Shown here piece by piece: positions 47,321 through 60,065 of a stretch of 64,000 nucleotides of DNA (position 1 is the stretch's first letter; each line of letters starts with the position of its first letter). The translations under genes were made by a program, and so were the position numbers. Source of the DNA: Cucumis sativus (lineage: Eukaryota > Streptophyta > Magnoliopsida > Cucurbitales > Cucurbitaceae); contig NC_026660.2 in the NCBI RefSeq assembly GCF_000004075.3, positions 7,006,001 to 7,070,000 on the forward strand. The letters are read 5' to 3'. A model generated the notes under the pieces. The model made no database searches, had not been told where the DNA came from, and worked only from the letters and a program-made list of their open reading frames with translations.

Positions 47321-49413
47321 TCACATAGCATCATAAGTAGCAGCAGCAAGATTACTAGAAACAGCAAAACCCCACTTTGGTCTCTTGAAATAGTAGACAC
47401 CATACTGTTCCTCTAACACCACTTTGGTCTCTTGAAATAGTCTAACTGCCTCTCCAATTTTGTAAAGTTGAATACAAGTCAATCCCATTTGGTTCAACAA
47501 AACCCCAAACATTGCTGACTTAGCCCCTCTTAGCTTCCCAATTGCCCCTTCAAATGCCTTCCTAGCCTCTCCATATTTCCCCACCATATAAAACATCACC
47601 CCCATTTGAGCCATCGCCCTGCTCCCACTCCATCCTCCTCCTCCTCCCCCCTCCCTGCTCCATTATCTTTGTCACCCTTTGAAGAACCTTAAACGCCTCC
47701 TCAGGTTCATTCGTGACTTCGTACACGGCTGAGATCTCCACTAGCCCACTTGAAATCTCTTCATGTGAAGCCCCTGCTTGAGGCTTGAGGTAGCATTGTC
47801 TGCATACGACTTTGCTTCCCGGGACTTTCCTATGCGGTTGTAGAGCTCGGCGAGGCGGACGAAGAGTGAGGCAATGGAGAGCTGCGACTCTCCTTTTGTG
47901 GAGTTGAAGATTGTGATGGCTTTTTAGTAGACAAATATAGACTCGTTGAAGCGGCAAAGGGAGGCATAGATGTCGCCAAGGGTAGCGTCGATGGCAGCAA
48001 CCTCGGCATCGTGGTCGTGAGCGATCATTGCCATGCTGGCTAGAACAAGATGTTCCAAAGCGGATTCGGAGTCGCCTAAAGCCTCACAAATTAAAGCCAT
48101 TAGATGACGGTCAGTTGCTTCTTTTGGGGATGCTGGTGGACTGTGTTGTTTGTGGATGTCTAGTGTTTTGTTGCCGTATTTCTTTGCCTTTTCAAATTGC
48201 ATTGCTTGTACATGTGCCTCTGCTAAGTACCTGTTATTTTGTACAAACACTTTATATTATTAACCATATAACCGAACAAATGACGTTTCTATTTTATATG
48301 TATGTACTTTTAATAAAACTTAAAAATAGTTCAGTTTGGTACTTTGTTGATTTTTTTTTTCTAACGAAAAATATTTGGTCAAGATTGATTGAAAGTATGT
48401 GCATGAAGTCAAATGGAAAAATGAAACTCTTATGTTCATTTGTTTGTTTTTATTAATTTTTGGGTGCGAGAGGAACCGGATAAACTCTTCCCGCTAACGA
48501 GGCGGAAAATCTAATCAGTTTGCGTCGATGCCTTAAAAATGATCTAGTTTGAAATACGTATTAGCATTGATATTACTTAATTATCACTATAGTTTCTGTA
48601 ACAAACACTACACATATTCTGATTGTTTTAGAAGTGATCTTCCTCCCAAAAAATAAATCTACAGTCAATGACTCATGAAGGTTTGGATTCTCTTAACCTC
48701 ATTTTGCCATCCCAACACACAATTTGAATTCACTCATAATTAATCTTACAAACAAACCATTCTTTAAATATGTATAAAGCAAATATATATGATTTTATCA
48801 AATTAGAAATTGAAAAATAAAATTACTCACCTGCAAGTCTCAGCAACTCTAGGATCGGAATCAGTGAAAGCATGAATTTGGATCATCAAACCAACTTCAT
48901 AACAAGAAATGGATTGATCCAACTGCCCCAGCATGGAATAAGTATCCCCAAGCTGCATGTATTCTGAATATTTTGCCAAAGCATGGTCCAGTCCATTACC
49001 GCATTCCATAGCCTCTATGGATCGTTCGAGAACAGGAATGACCACACCAAACTGCCCGAGCCTGCAGTGAATGGCAGCAACCACGTGCAAGCTCATGGGT
49101 AGCTCGACACCCGTGACTGGAAACCTCTCGAATGACTTGGCAGCTCGAACCGCGTAGTCTAAGGCCTTGGTTGGACTCTCACCCGAAACTATTGTGTCCC
49201 GAGCTAGCTTTAGTAGGTATGGACTGTGGTCTTGGGTTTTCGAGCCAGGTTCGGTTCGGTTCTAAGCTCTGTGGAGATGGAGATGGAGAGGGAATGAGTT
49301 TTAGGCATGGTGGTGTCATGGTTTTGAAATTGTTGTTTTTGATGTTGTGTGTCATCGTTTCCTATGGGTGGGACTTGAATGCGAAGATGGGGTGTTTGTG
49401 TTTCTATTCCCAT
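47321..49413 (-). pseudogene. Kinesin-light-chain-related (KLCR/CMU) pseudogene, tandem copy of 51913-54499
   Basis: Same TPR protein as the intact copy. Recognisable blocks are MSLHVVAAIHCRLGQFGVVI, YLAEAHVQAMQFEKAKKYGN and AQMGVMFYMVGKYGEARKAF. Defects compared base by base with the intact copy: extra T near 49336, an extra base near 49235, Gln to TAA at 47924-47926, about 10 bases lost near 47790, a 22-24-base template-switch duplication near 47350-47393, and a TGA plus loss of the exon-2 donor at 47321-47330. The third exon is absent. The exon 1/2 junction (48840/48232) is still spliceable. Homology continues into the 5' flank to about 50915. Confidence 0.88.
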
Positions 49414-50915
49414 TTTTTATGACGCAAAATTAGTGAAGTACTTTGGTAGAATTATATGAATTTTGGGAGAGGGGTGAGATTCACAAAAAGGAAATGGAAC
49501 CATACTAATACCTTAAATGTGTATGGGTTACTTTTACTTTTTTTTAAAAAAATAATAATAAAAATAAAAAATAAAAAAATTGGTTGGTAATATGAGAGTT
49601 ATTTTTTAATCAATAACTTTTAGTACCTGTTAATAGATACACGGTCCATTTAAATGTATATGACTACGTTCATTTTGAACTTAACCACATGACATATTAC
49701 AAATAAGGAAATGAAACTAAATTTAAAAACAATAAATAAATATTTTCAAATTAAATGTATCCAAATAAACCAAAATATTTATAAACTACTATTTTTCTTT
49801 GTTTGTATCATGATAGACATAGTAGTATATTTTAATCTAACATAGATGTATTGTGATATTTTGCTATATTTATAAATATTTTTTTAGAAGTTTTGTCATT
49901 TAAAATCATTTTTTAATAATAAGAATAACGTAACAAAAAAAAAGTGCAATTTTATCGAATTTATGGAGAAATTGGAATTTACTTATTTGGTATTAGAGTA
50001 ATTAAATTAATTATTAATGAATTTTAACATTAATTTAGATATGAAATAAACTTGATATATAAAATTGAAGAATAAAAACATTTGAATATTTAGGAAGGAG
50101 CCAATATACTAGGTAGCTAGTTAGAGAAGAATTAATAAATGATCTAAACATAGTTCAATGGATAAACATGAACCGATTATATAAATTTAAAAGTATAGTT
50201 GAATGATTTGATTTCTTATTCTTGAAATTAAACATGTTCGTGTTCAAGAAAAATGAAGAAGAAGGTTAGGGATATGGTTGGTGGTGGAGGCTAAGAGGTA
50301 GTGTTAATTGTGGAAGGGTTACTTAGAAGAAACACATTTGATGATTACAAGGGGACAAAGCTTTTGTATGAAAAAGATGAGCAAAATTGATGATTAGTTT
50401 TGGAAGTGTATGTTGGTTTGGAGTTTTTGGAGCCCTTTTTTTCACCCTTTCATCTTTAAACATTCTTTGCTTCTTTAGCAATTCTTGCTTTTTGGGAATT
50501 GTGATAATATATGAAGATTGTATTCTAATTTAGTATAATATCCAAATGACCAAAACATCTATCAAATTTTAATTATTTGTGAAAATCTTTCTTTGATTGT
50601 TAGTTTCTACTTTGTATGTGTGAAATGATTTTAAATTGTAATGTTGTTCTCTCTTTTAATTAGGGCAAATTGCACAATGTTGGAAATTTTGGTAAAAAAA
50701 CACCATTTCTTAGCTTACATTTCAACCTACCATTTTTTTAATGAAAAATTTGGATAAATTTGATTTGTTTAAATGAAGTTTGTATTTGTATTGATTTAAA
50801 TATAAATGAATGCATTTTTTAATAAATAATTATTTAATGCTTCTCTTGAGGTTGTTGTAGCTTCGTTCTCATGTCTTGATTTGTCTTGTGTTTCTTGTCG
50901 TTTTATTCTTTTTTT
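49414..50915. repeat. Duplicated 5' flank of the KLCR pseudogene
   Basis: This stretch aligns with 54500-56030 almost throughout, with small gaps, including AGGTAGTGTTAATTGTGGAAG and CCAAATGACCAAAACATCTA blocks. Together with 47321-49413 it forms one unit of a tandem segmental duplication. It should hold the KLCR promoter. No other gene seen. Confidence 0.8.
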
Positions 50916-51179
50916 TAAAAAAAAAAAAACTTTAAATTAGTACGTGTATCCGAGCATCTCCACTAGGTAGACATCTCCTTAGCACCTTCATTATCTCTGC
51001 TTCATTAATATATAGCAAAACAATACAGGAGAAGCAAGGAAAAGCGACCATCCAAGACATCGGAAGGGCTAGAGACAAGTCCAAAGCAAGAACAAAAAAA
51101 TTAGAAAGCACTAAGATTGATGGCGATAAAGCTAGAGTTATTTATAATTAAAAAATAGAGGGGATCTGCTAGCCCAAAA

Positions 51180-51620
51180 TCCAGACATAGCACATATGTC
51201 TTCCCAAATGTTTATAGTTGAGTTATTCTTCTATTTGAAGATTCGATTATTTCTTTCCAACCATATTTTATAGAGCACAGCCAAAATAGCGTTGAACTTG
51301 ATAATACATTTTTTGATGCTTTTGGTTAATGATGCAAAGGTCTGAGCAAAGAGAAGAGACACTATTATGCTGCATTTTCCATCCAACCAGATTTTCGATC
51401 TTCATCCACAAGCATTTGACAAAACTGTAGTTGGTAAATATATGGTCGATGTCTTCGAAGCTTTGATGACATAACGAGCACCAATTAGGATTGAGGTGAA
51501 GGGAAGGAATCCTTCTTTGAACAACATCATTTGTATTTAAGCAACGGGGGATAAGAAACCATATGAAAAATCTACATTTCTTTGGTATCTTTGCTTTCCA
51601 TAGTTGTTTAAAGACCCCAA
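51180..51620 (-). pseudogene. LINE reverse transcriptase zinc-binding (zf-RVT) fragment
   Basis: Minus strand reads LWKAKIPKKCRFFIWFLIPR, CLNTNDVVQRRIPSLHLNP, NWCSLCHQSFEDIDHIF, VKCLWMKIENLVGWKM, in that order: the zf-RVT module of plant LINEs with its C-x2-C..D-H residues. It decays into stops after that. It separates the two KLCR duplicates; 50941-51180 may be its 3' part. Confidence 0.75.
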
Positions 51621-51912
51621 CAGATTTGTCTGTATTCTAATTGGCGCTTTGGTATATGTTGTTTCTTACATTTTTGACTGATGCAATGGTGAAACCACCA
51701 TTTGAGTTTAGCATCCATGTGGAGATATCATTGCCTCTGTTCACATTTGGGCTAGAAAGAGAATCTTTACCTTATCCCATAATTGAATTTTACTGTTGCG
51801 CAATGGTCTTCTAGAACGAAAGTCCCAAGTTGATGTGTGCATGTTCCGAGCGTCATTTATAGAGCCATTTTGTGGGAAAAGGAAAGTTTAAAAATTAAAA
51901 CACATGATGTTT

Positions 51913-54499
51913 TCAAAGTCTAAAACTAAAGCCACCGGTCCATCTCTTTGCTACTTCTTTCTTCATCCTTAGGGAATTAGAGCCAAGCAAAATTTGTAAT
52001 GACTTTGCCTTTTTATTCCTTGCCCTTCCTGCTTCCTTTAACAATTCCTCTAGCCTTCTTTTTTCTTCATCTACCTCTGGATTTGCAGTTCCAAGCATTT
52101 CTTCCCTTACTTTCAGGATCTCTTCTAATATTTCTATTGCTTCTTCTACCCTGCAATTATGAAAAACAAGATCCAACTAAAATTTTAGTCTTTCAAACCT
52201 TCAAGTAAGCTTGTGTTACTTTTTAAACCACCAACTTTTAAAAGTGCTTATTAATAAAGTCAATAAACTTATGAATTTTTGTCTAATATATTATTGATGT
52301 TTAAAAATCGCGTAGCATGTTTCATTTACTTTTTGTGTTTAGTAAGTTCTTGAATTTTAGTCTTTGTGTCTAATAAGTTCTAAATTAAATTTCATGTTTA
52401 ATAAGCAAATTAAATTTTAAGAACTTTAAATATGTGTCGACGGTTTTATTGGACAAACAATATAAAAGTTTTTGAAATAAGTGGTTTCTTAATTTTCGCA
52501 TGTTTTTAAAACTAAAAAATTACGTCTAATACTCTTAAATTTAATTTAGTAACTAAACGTAGTTTTTATAGTAGCATTTTCATAGTGATTTTAACCATAA
52601 CAAATATGATTTTAACTATTTAATAACACTCTCTAAAATAACATCAGTAACAACTAAACTAAATATATATATAGTATAGATTATACCTTCCCATAGCATC
52701 ATAAGCAGCAGCAAGATTACTAGAAACAGCAAGAGTATCAGAATGGTAGACACCATAATGTTCCTCTAACACCACTTTGGCCTCTTGAAATAGCCTAACT
52801 GCCTCTCCAATTTTGTAAAGCTGAATACAAGCCAATCCCATTTGGTTCAACAAAACTCCAAACATTGCTGACTTAGTCCCTCTTAGCTTCCCAATTGCCC
52901 CTTCAAATGCCTTCCTAGCCTCTCCATATTTTCCCACCATATAAAACATCACCCCCATTTGAGCCTCTATCCCGGCCATCGCCCCGCTCCCACTCCCACT
53001 CCGTCGTCCTCCTCCTCCTCTCCCTCCCTGCTCCAATATTGTTGTCGCCCTTTGTAGAACCTTAAACGCCTCCTCTGGTTCATTAGTGGCTTCGTACACG
53101 GCGGAGATCTCCACTAGCCCACTTGAAATCTCTTCGTATGAAGCCCCCACTTGAGGCTTTAGATAGATTCTCAATGCGTTGTCTGCATAAGATTTTGCTT
53201 CTCGGGACTTGCCTGTGCGGTTGTAGAGCTCGGCAAGGCGAACGAAGAGTGAGGCAACGGAGAGGTGAGACTCTCCTTTTGTGGAGTTGAAGATTGTGAG
53301 GGCTTTTTGGTAGGCAAATATAGCTTCGTCGAAGCGGCAGAGAGAGGCATAGATGTCACCAATGCTAGCGTCGATGGCAGCAACCTCGGCGTCGTGACCG
53401 TGAGCGATCATTGCCATGCTGGCTAGAACAAGATGTTCCAAAGCGGACTCGGAGTCGCCTAAAGCCTCACAAATTAAAGCCATTAGACGACGGTCAGTTG
53501 CTTCTTGTGGGGATGCTGGTGGACTGTGTTGTTTGTGGATGTCTAGTGTTTTCTTGCAGTATTTTTTTGCCTTTTCAAATTGCATTGCTTGTACATGTGC
53601 CTCTGCTAAGTACCTGTTATTTTGTACAAAAACTTTATATTATTAACCATATAACAGAATAAAATTATCATTGAAGTGCCTGTAACAAACACTGCACCTA
53701 TTGTGATTGCTTGAGAAGTGATCTTCCTCCAAAAATATAAATCTATAGTCAATGGCACAGGAAGGTTTTGATTCTATTAACCAGATTTTTCCATTCAAAC
53801 ACAATTTGAATCTACTCATAATTCTTAACAACTAAACAAACCATTCTTTAAATATAAATAAAGCAAATATATGATTTGATCAAATTAGAAATTGAAAAAT
53901 AAAATTACTCACCTGCAAGTCTCAGCAACTCTAGGATCGGAATCAGTGAAAGCATTAATTTGGATCATCAAACCAGCTTCATAACAAGAAATGGATTGAT
54001 CCAACTGTCCCAGCATGGAATAAGTATCCCCAAGCTGCATGTATCCTGAATATTTCGCCAAAGCATGGTCCAGTCCATTACCGGGTTCCACAGCCTCGAT
54101 GGATCGTTCGAGAACAGGAATGGCCACATCAAACTGCCCGAGCCTACAGTGAATGGCAGCAACCACGTGCAAGCTCATGGGTAGCTCGACACCTGTGCTT
54201 GGAAATCTCTCGAATGACTTGGCAGCTCGGACCGCGTAGTCCAAGGCCTTGGTTGGATTCTCACTCGAAATTATCGTGTCCCGAGCTAGCTTTAGTAGGT
54301 ATGGACCGTGGTCCGGGTTGTCGAGCCAAGTTCGATTGGGTTCTAAGCTTTGTGGAGATGGAGATGGAGATGGAGAAGAAATGAGTTTTAGGCATGGTGG
54401 TGTCATGGTTTTGAAATTGTTGTTTTGATGTTGTGTGTCATCGTTTCCTATGGGTGGGACTTGAATGTGAAGATGGGGTGTTTGTGTTTCCATTCCCAT
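51913..54499 (-). CDS. Kinesin light chain-related TPR protein (KLCR/CMU type)
   Basis: Three exons, 53913-54499, 52687-53613 and 51913-52150, in phase; 583 residues. Plant KLCR/CMU proteins have TPR arrays, bind microtubules and hold cellulose-synthase-guiding cortical microtubules in place. The N terminus (about 65 residues) is low-complexity and Ser/Pro-rich. TPR units run from ~residue 70 (PYLLKLARDTIISSENPTKA) to ~530, for example YMQLGDTYSMLGQLDQSISC, GDIYASLCRFDEAIFAYQKA, VRLAELYNRTGKSREAKSYA, MGVMFYMVGKYGEARKAFEG and SSNLAAAYDAMGRVEEAIEI. A charged coiled-coil-like segment (EEKRRLEELLKEAGRARNKK) precedes the C terminus GGFSFRL. A Gly/Arg-rich insert (GGRGGGGRRSGSGSG) sits between two TPRs. 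Closest known relative by memory is KLCR3 (At1g27500 type). Confidence 0.92.
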
Positions 54500-56030
54500 T
54501 TTTTATGATGCAAAATTTTTGGTGAAGTACTTATGGGAGAATTATATGAATTTTGGGAGAGGGATGAGATTCGAAAAAAAAAAAAATGAAAATGGAACCA
54601 TATAATAATACCTTAAATGGGTATGGGTTACTTTTACTTTTTTGAAAAAATAAAAAATAGAAAATAGAAGAATTGGTTGGTAATATGAGAGTTATTTTTT
54701 AATCAATAACTTTTGGTATATGTTAATAGATACACAGTCCATTTAAATTTAAATGTATATAACGACTAAGTTGATTTTGAACTTAACCATATGGCATATT
54801 ACAATAAGGGAATCAAAATAAATATAAAAATAATAAAGAAATATTTTCAAACCTAACCAAATGAATCAAAATATTTATAAGATATAGTAAAATATTATTG
54901 TTTCTTTAAGATAGATTACGATATATCAAGATAAACTATTATTTTTCTTTGCTTGTATCATGATACACATATAGAATAGTATATTTTAATATAAATTGTG
55001 ATATTATGCTATATTTATAAATATATTTTTTAGAAGTTGTGTCGTTTAAAATAATTTGTCAAAAAATAATTAGAAGTCAACTTATATAGAAGGAAGAAAA
55101 AAAAAGTGGATTTTATCAAATTTGAGGAGAAACTGGAATTTACTTATTTGGTATTAGAGCAATTAAATCAATTATGGAGCAATTTTAACATTAATTTAGA
55201 TGTGAAATAAATTTGATATATAAAATTGAAGAAAGAAAACATTTGAATATTTAGGAAGTAGCCAATATAATAGCTAGGTAGTTAGATAAGAATTATGAAC
55301 GATCTAAAACATAGTTTAATGGATAAACATGAGTCTATTCAAATTTAAAAGTATAGTTGAATGGTTTGATCTCTTATCCTTAAAATTAAAGTGGATGATA
55401 GTTCGAGAAAAATGAAGAAGAAGGTTAGGGGTATGGTTGGTGGTGGGGCTAAGGGGTAGTGTTAATTGTGGAAGGGTTACTTAGAAGAAACACATTTGAT
55501 GATTACAAGGGGACAAAGCTTTTGTATGAAAAAGATGAGCAAAATTGATGATGAGTTTTGGAAGTGTATGTTGGTTTGGAGTTTTTGGAGCGTTTTATTC
55601 ACCCTTTCATCTTTAAACATTCTTTGCTTCTTTAGCAATTCTTGTTTTTTGGGAATTGTGATAATATACGAAGATTGTATTCTAATTTAGTATAATATCC
55701 AAATGACCAAAACATCTATCCAATTTTAATTATTTATGAAAATCTCTCTTTTGATTTTGTTAGTTTATATGTATGAAATGATTTTAAATTGTACCGTTGT
55801 TTTGTCTTTTAATTAGGGCAAATTGCAAAATGTTGTTTTGGATAAATTAGATTGTCTAAATCAAGTTTGTATATTTGTGTTGATTTAAATATATAAATGA
55901 GTGCAACAATTTTTAATAAATATTTATTTAATGCTTTTCTTTCGATTCATAAGTAAAGTTTTTTTTTTATTTTGGGTTGTAACTTCGTTTTAATGTCTTG
56001 ATTTTCTCAAGTGTCTTGTAATTTTTAATC
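54500..56030. repeat. 5' flank of the intact KLCR gene, matching unit of the tandem duplication
   Basis: Counterpart of 49414-50915, so it likely holds the KLCR promoter. The open frame at 55466-55690 is present in both copies in damaged form and shows no protein similarity. Confidence 0.75.
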
Positions 56031-58855
56031 TTGATATATATATAGATAGATTTGTATCTTGAGCTCTTTACGATTTGTTTTTAAATGCAGATTTGTGTGA
56101 ATGTGATTCTATACTGTGTTTTGGAAGAACATTTAATTTGTATTTTCAAAAGACTTTAGTTTTGTTTCCAAGAGCTTAGAAAGGAGTTTTTGGGTAATTA
56201 GAAGAACTCACTTAGCATTTATGAAATCCAACATTTTTTTAACCTCTAAATGGAGAGCTCTTTTATTTTTATTCTTTTTATGTGAGTTTTATATGTTTAG
56301 ATCACTTGGTTGGTGTATGAATGATGCAGTTGTAAATATAACAATTATATTCAAAATAATAATATATATAACAATATTTTAAAAAGATTACAAATATAGC
56401 AAAGTCGATTAAACTTCTACCAATGATATAATAGAAAGTTATCTAGATCATGTTATAAATATAGCTCTCATACAAGTCCATCACTCATGAATTTTAGTAT
56501 ACATGGTTACAATTTTTTAAAAAAATGTTAGTTATATATTTAATTATTATTCTTACCATTTTTATCAATTATAAGATTTTCCCATGAGCCCAACTATCAT
56601 AGAATTTTGGGCTTCCTAAATGTTTGGGTCAAATTAAGCTTATTTTATTGTTTGAATCAATTGGATCTAAACTCAAATTTAATATCAAAGACCATACCAC
56701 TGTGTCTTCAATTTTAATTGGAGACACTCTTTTAATAGTACCAAATGTAATAATTTATAATTTCATCATTAGTTTGAGAATTAACGTAACAATTTGTAAA
56801 AAACTTAATTCTTCTGATACATATTTTCTTATTTGAATGTTATTTAAAATAAAATTGAGTTAAATGTACATTTAATACATAAATAATTTTGTTTTAACAT
56901 TTAATGCATCAATTTCAATAAATATACTCTACCCTCATTTATTATAGCAAATATATTAAACATTAATCTGATCATTTAAAGAAATCAGAAAAATTGATCA
57001 GTAACTGTTAACTAACAAATTAGAAAGGTAAACAAATTAAAAACAATAACTAAAAAATTACCCCAAATAGTAAACAACTTTAGTGCCATTACACCAAGAA
57101 TTGAATACCTATTTTATGTGTTTTTCAAATAGTTATGTGAAGTAGGCTCTAATAAAGAAGATGGAAAATAGTTTAAAACATAATTAATGATCAATTCATA
57201 AAATTAACTGTCTGATACTTTTTTAAACCCTAAAAAGAGGATCAGTGATTATCATTAAAGTACAGAGAAAGAATAAGAAGAATAGGATAAGTATTGAATC
57301 ATGTGGTAATTATGAGGTTATATATATATATATATATATATAGGGCAGAGTATATAGATATACAAAGAGAGAGGAACTATTTTGACCTGCCAATTTGAAA
57401 TTTATACATAATTTTAGGACTCTGAGTCACGAAATTATTCACCTATGCATTTTGTATTATTTCTAATTAAGAAAAAGTTTAAAAGTTTCTTCACTTCTAA
57501 AAATTGGCAAATGGAAAAGGATTTAATTGAAAAATGTGTGAAAAGAAGCCAAAGCATCAGTGTCCAAACCATTATTTTTTTATTAAGAAACAAATGTTTG
57601 TTTTGTTGTCCATATGTCGAATCTTTTTTGATTTGATAGTATATGGTTCGAGTTCTCTTAGCATTTTCAATGTGAGATTTTCAACACCTCAATACTTTTA
57701 TTTTTTAGTGTTCAGTAATAAGTTTCTTTGTGTAAATTTTTAAAGTGTGTGTTTTTTTTTCCGTTAGAGGTGGATTCTAGAATTAAAGATAGAAGAAGCA
57801 AAAAAAAAAAAAAACGATCAAAAGCATAGGCCAGGAGATCATATTGGGTCGAATAAGTAAAATCTTTATCATAATGAAAAATTAAGTGTGAATTCTATCT
57901 CATTCTCTATATAAAATATACTCTTACGACCCTAATAATATGAGGTAATTGAAAACTTCTTACTTAATTTCTATTCTATAATTCTTATGTTGACTACTCA
58001 TGCACTAGTCATTTTTTAACTTGTTTTTGCGTATGTTCTTTCTTTTTCAACCTAGTTGTTACATGAAGGTTCGATACTTTTTGTTTTTTTATTTGACAAA
58101 TTTGACATCAATCGTTTTCATTTTTTTAGATTTTGAAAAATGAGTCCAACAATATGTTAGAAGCGTTACTCTTTCCGTTTGATACCACAATGCAGTAATT
58201 TTTCTTTTTTAAAAAAGCAATATTATGACGAGATTTGAAATTCAAAAATGAGATAAAAGAGTCAAATTAAAACCGAAAGTAAATTTTGTATTAGAAATTA
58301 AATCTAAAACATCCTATTCAAACATAGATTTTGAATTAGATTATATTGAAAATTGAGTAATCAAACAGACTGTTAAAGTACTATTTAAACTTTATTGTTT
58401 TGAAGTCCACTAATACATAAATATAAGTATTCAAACTTTGTAACGTTGTAGTAGTGGAGTATCCATATTTAACCTAATCTTCTATATTTTTTATAAACAT
58501 GGAAAGGAGAGAGAAGAAAGAAAAAAGTGTAAGTGTGTTGGGAGGAGATGATATAATTATATGATAATTGAGTTAGTGGAGAAGGTGTGGTGGAAAATGG
58601 CAGAGATAGGGAGAGAGGATTTGACATTTACGTGTTGTTGCTTTCTCTTTCTCTCTTTCTCTTTCTTTTGGTTTTTTGTGTTTTTTTCTTTTCTTTTCTT
58701 TTCTTTTATATAACAACAACAACAATAATAATAATAATACTAAAAATGAAACACAATTTTCAAGAAGAAGAGTTTTTATTTTCTTTTATGTTTATGAAAG
58801 CGTTGAAATGTGGAGCAAGTGTTGTCTCGTCCTCTCCCTTTGTCACAACTCAAAC

Positions 58856-58895
<40 letters not shown>

Positions 58896-60020
58896 CCACT
58901 TCTTGCGGGCGTATTCCTTTTCCCTCCATTTTTCATTTCCTTTCTTTCTTCCAACGCACATCTTTTTACTAATATGCTTGTTACTTTACCATATATCTCT
59001 ACAAACTTCTATTTTGAGCCATGTTACGGAATCAACAAATAAATAATACAAACAATGTATACATGATGAAAATGAACAAAACTTTTAGTACGACATAACT
59101 AACAAATTATGATATATGCGGTTAACTAACAGTATCTTAGTTATGCCTAAATGATGAAAAAAGATATCAATATTATTAGAAAGAATGTGTTAAGAATACA
59201 AAAACGATGTTACTAAGTTAGAAAGTTTATATATTCCAATTTTCTAAATTGTTAAAATGAAAAATAATTTATAAATAAATATAGTGTCACATTATGGATG
59301 AGACTTGAAGAGCTTTTGACCAAACAGTCTCATGATGACCTACTTTTTGGATCAAACATGCTCTTAACTACAGGTTTTTGTTCGAAAAATTCATCACTCT
59401 CATTTGATATATTCATGTGTTTAGGAATCAATGTTTGTAATTCAAATTTTTTATATTTTAAGTTCATAAAGTTTAAACGAGTATAACTCAACTAACGTAA
59501 AGTTTGTGCTTTTATCGTCGAAGTTAGAAGTTTGATTCCCTTAAACCATATACTGACATATATTTCCTTGCATAATATATCTTCTCTCTTCCCTTTACAA
59601 AAAACATAATGGTGACTCGTGGTCAAAGTAAGCTTAACTCAACATTAAATTGACATGACTTTTCTTTAGTCATCAAATGTTCAATCTTACACACACCCTC
59701 ACCATTATAGCACTAAAATAAAAATACTAAATATCAATAGAAAATTATTGATAAAGTATAAAATATTAAGAATTAACCCTTTCTTAGTAATGAATCATTG
59801 AGAATGGAGATTAAACCTTTCACGATCAAAATAAAATGTGCTCAGTTTGACAATGGGATAGGGTTTCATAAAGTTAAACCATATGTTTAGACTTGACAAA
59901 AAAGAAAAGTTTAAAATACAAAATAGGAAATATATAACACAACACATTTGAAATTGTATATATATAAATAAAAGTTAAATATTAGAAAAATAAATATACA
60001 AAATATAGTAAGATAGACTT

Positions 60021-60065
<45 letters not shown>

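Noticed and set aside
48028-48456. Plus-strand 142-codon frame over the KLCR pseudogene (and its twin at 53411)
   Set aside because: Shadow of the TPR-coding exon on the minus strand.
57646-57665. GGTTCGAGTTC as a tRNA B box
   Set aside because: No A box or cloverleaf around it.
58587-59042. 151-codon plus-strand frame and overlapping frames
   Set aside because: Driven by CT and GAA microsatellites; low complexity, no family likeness.
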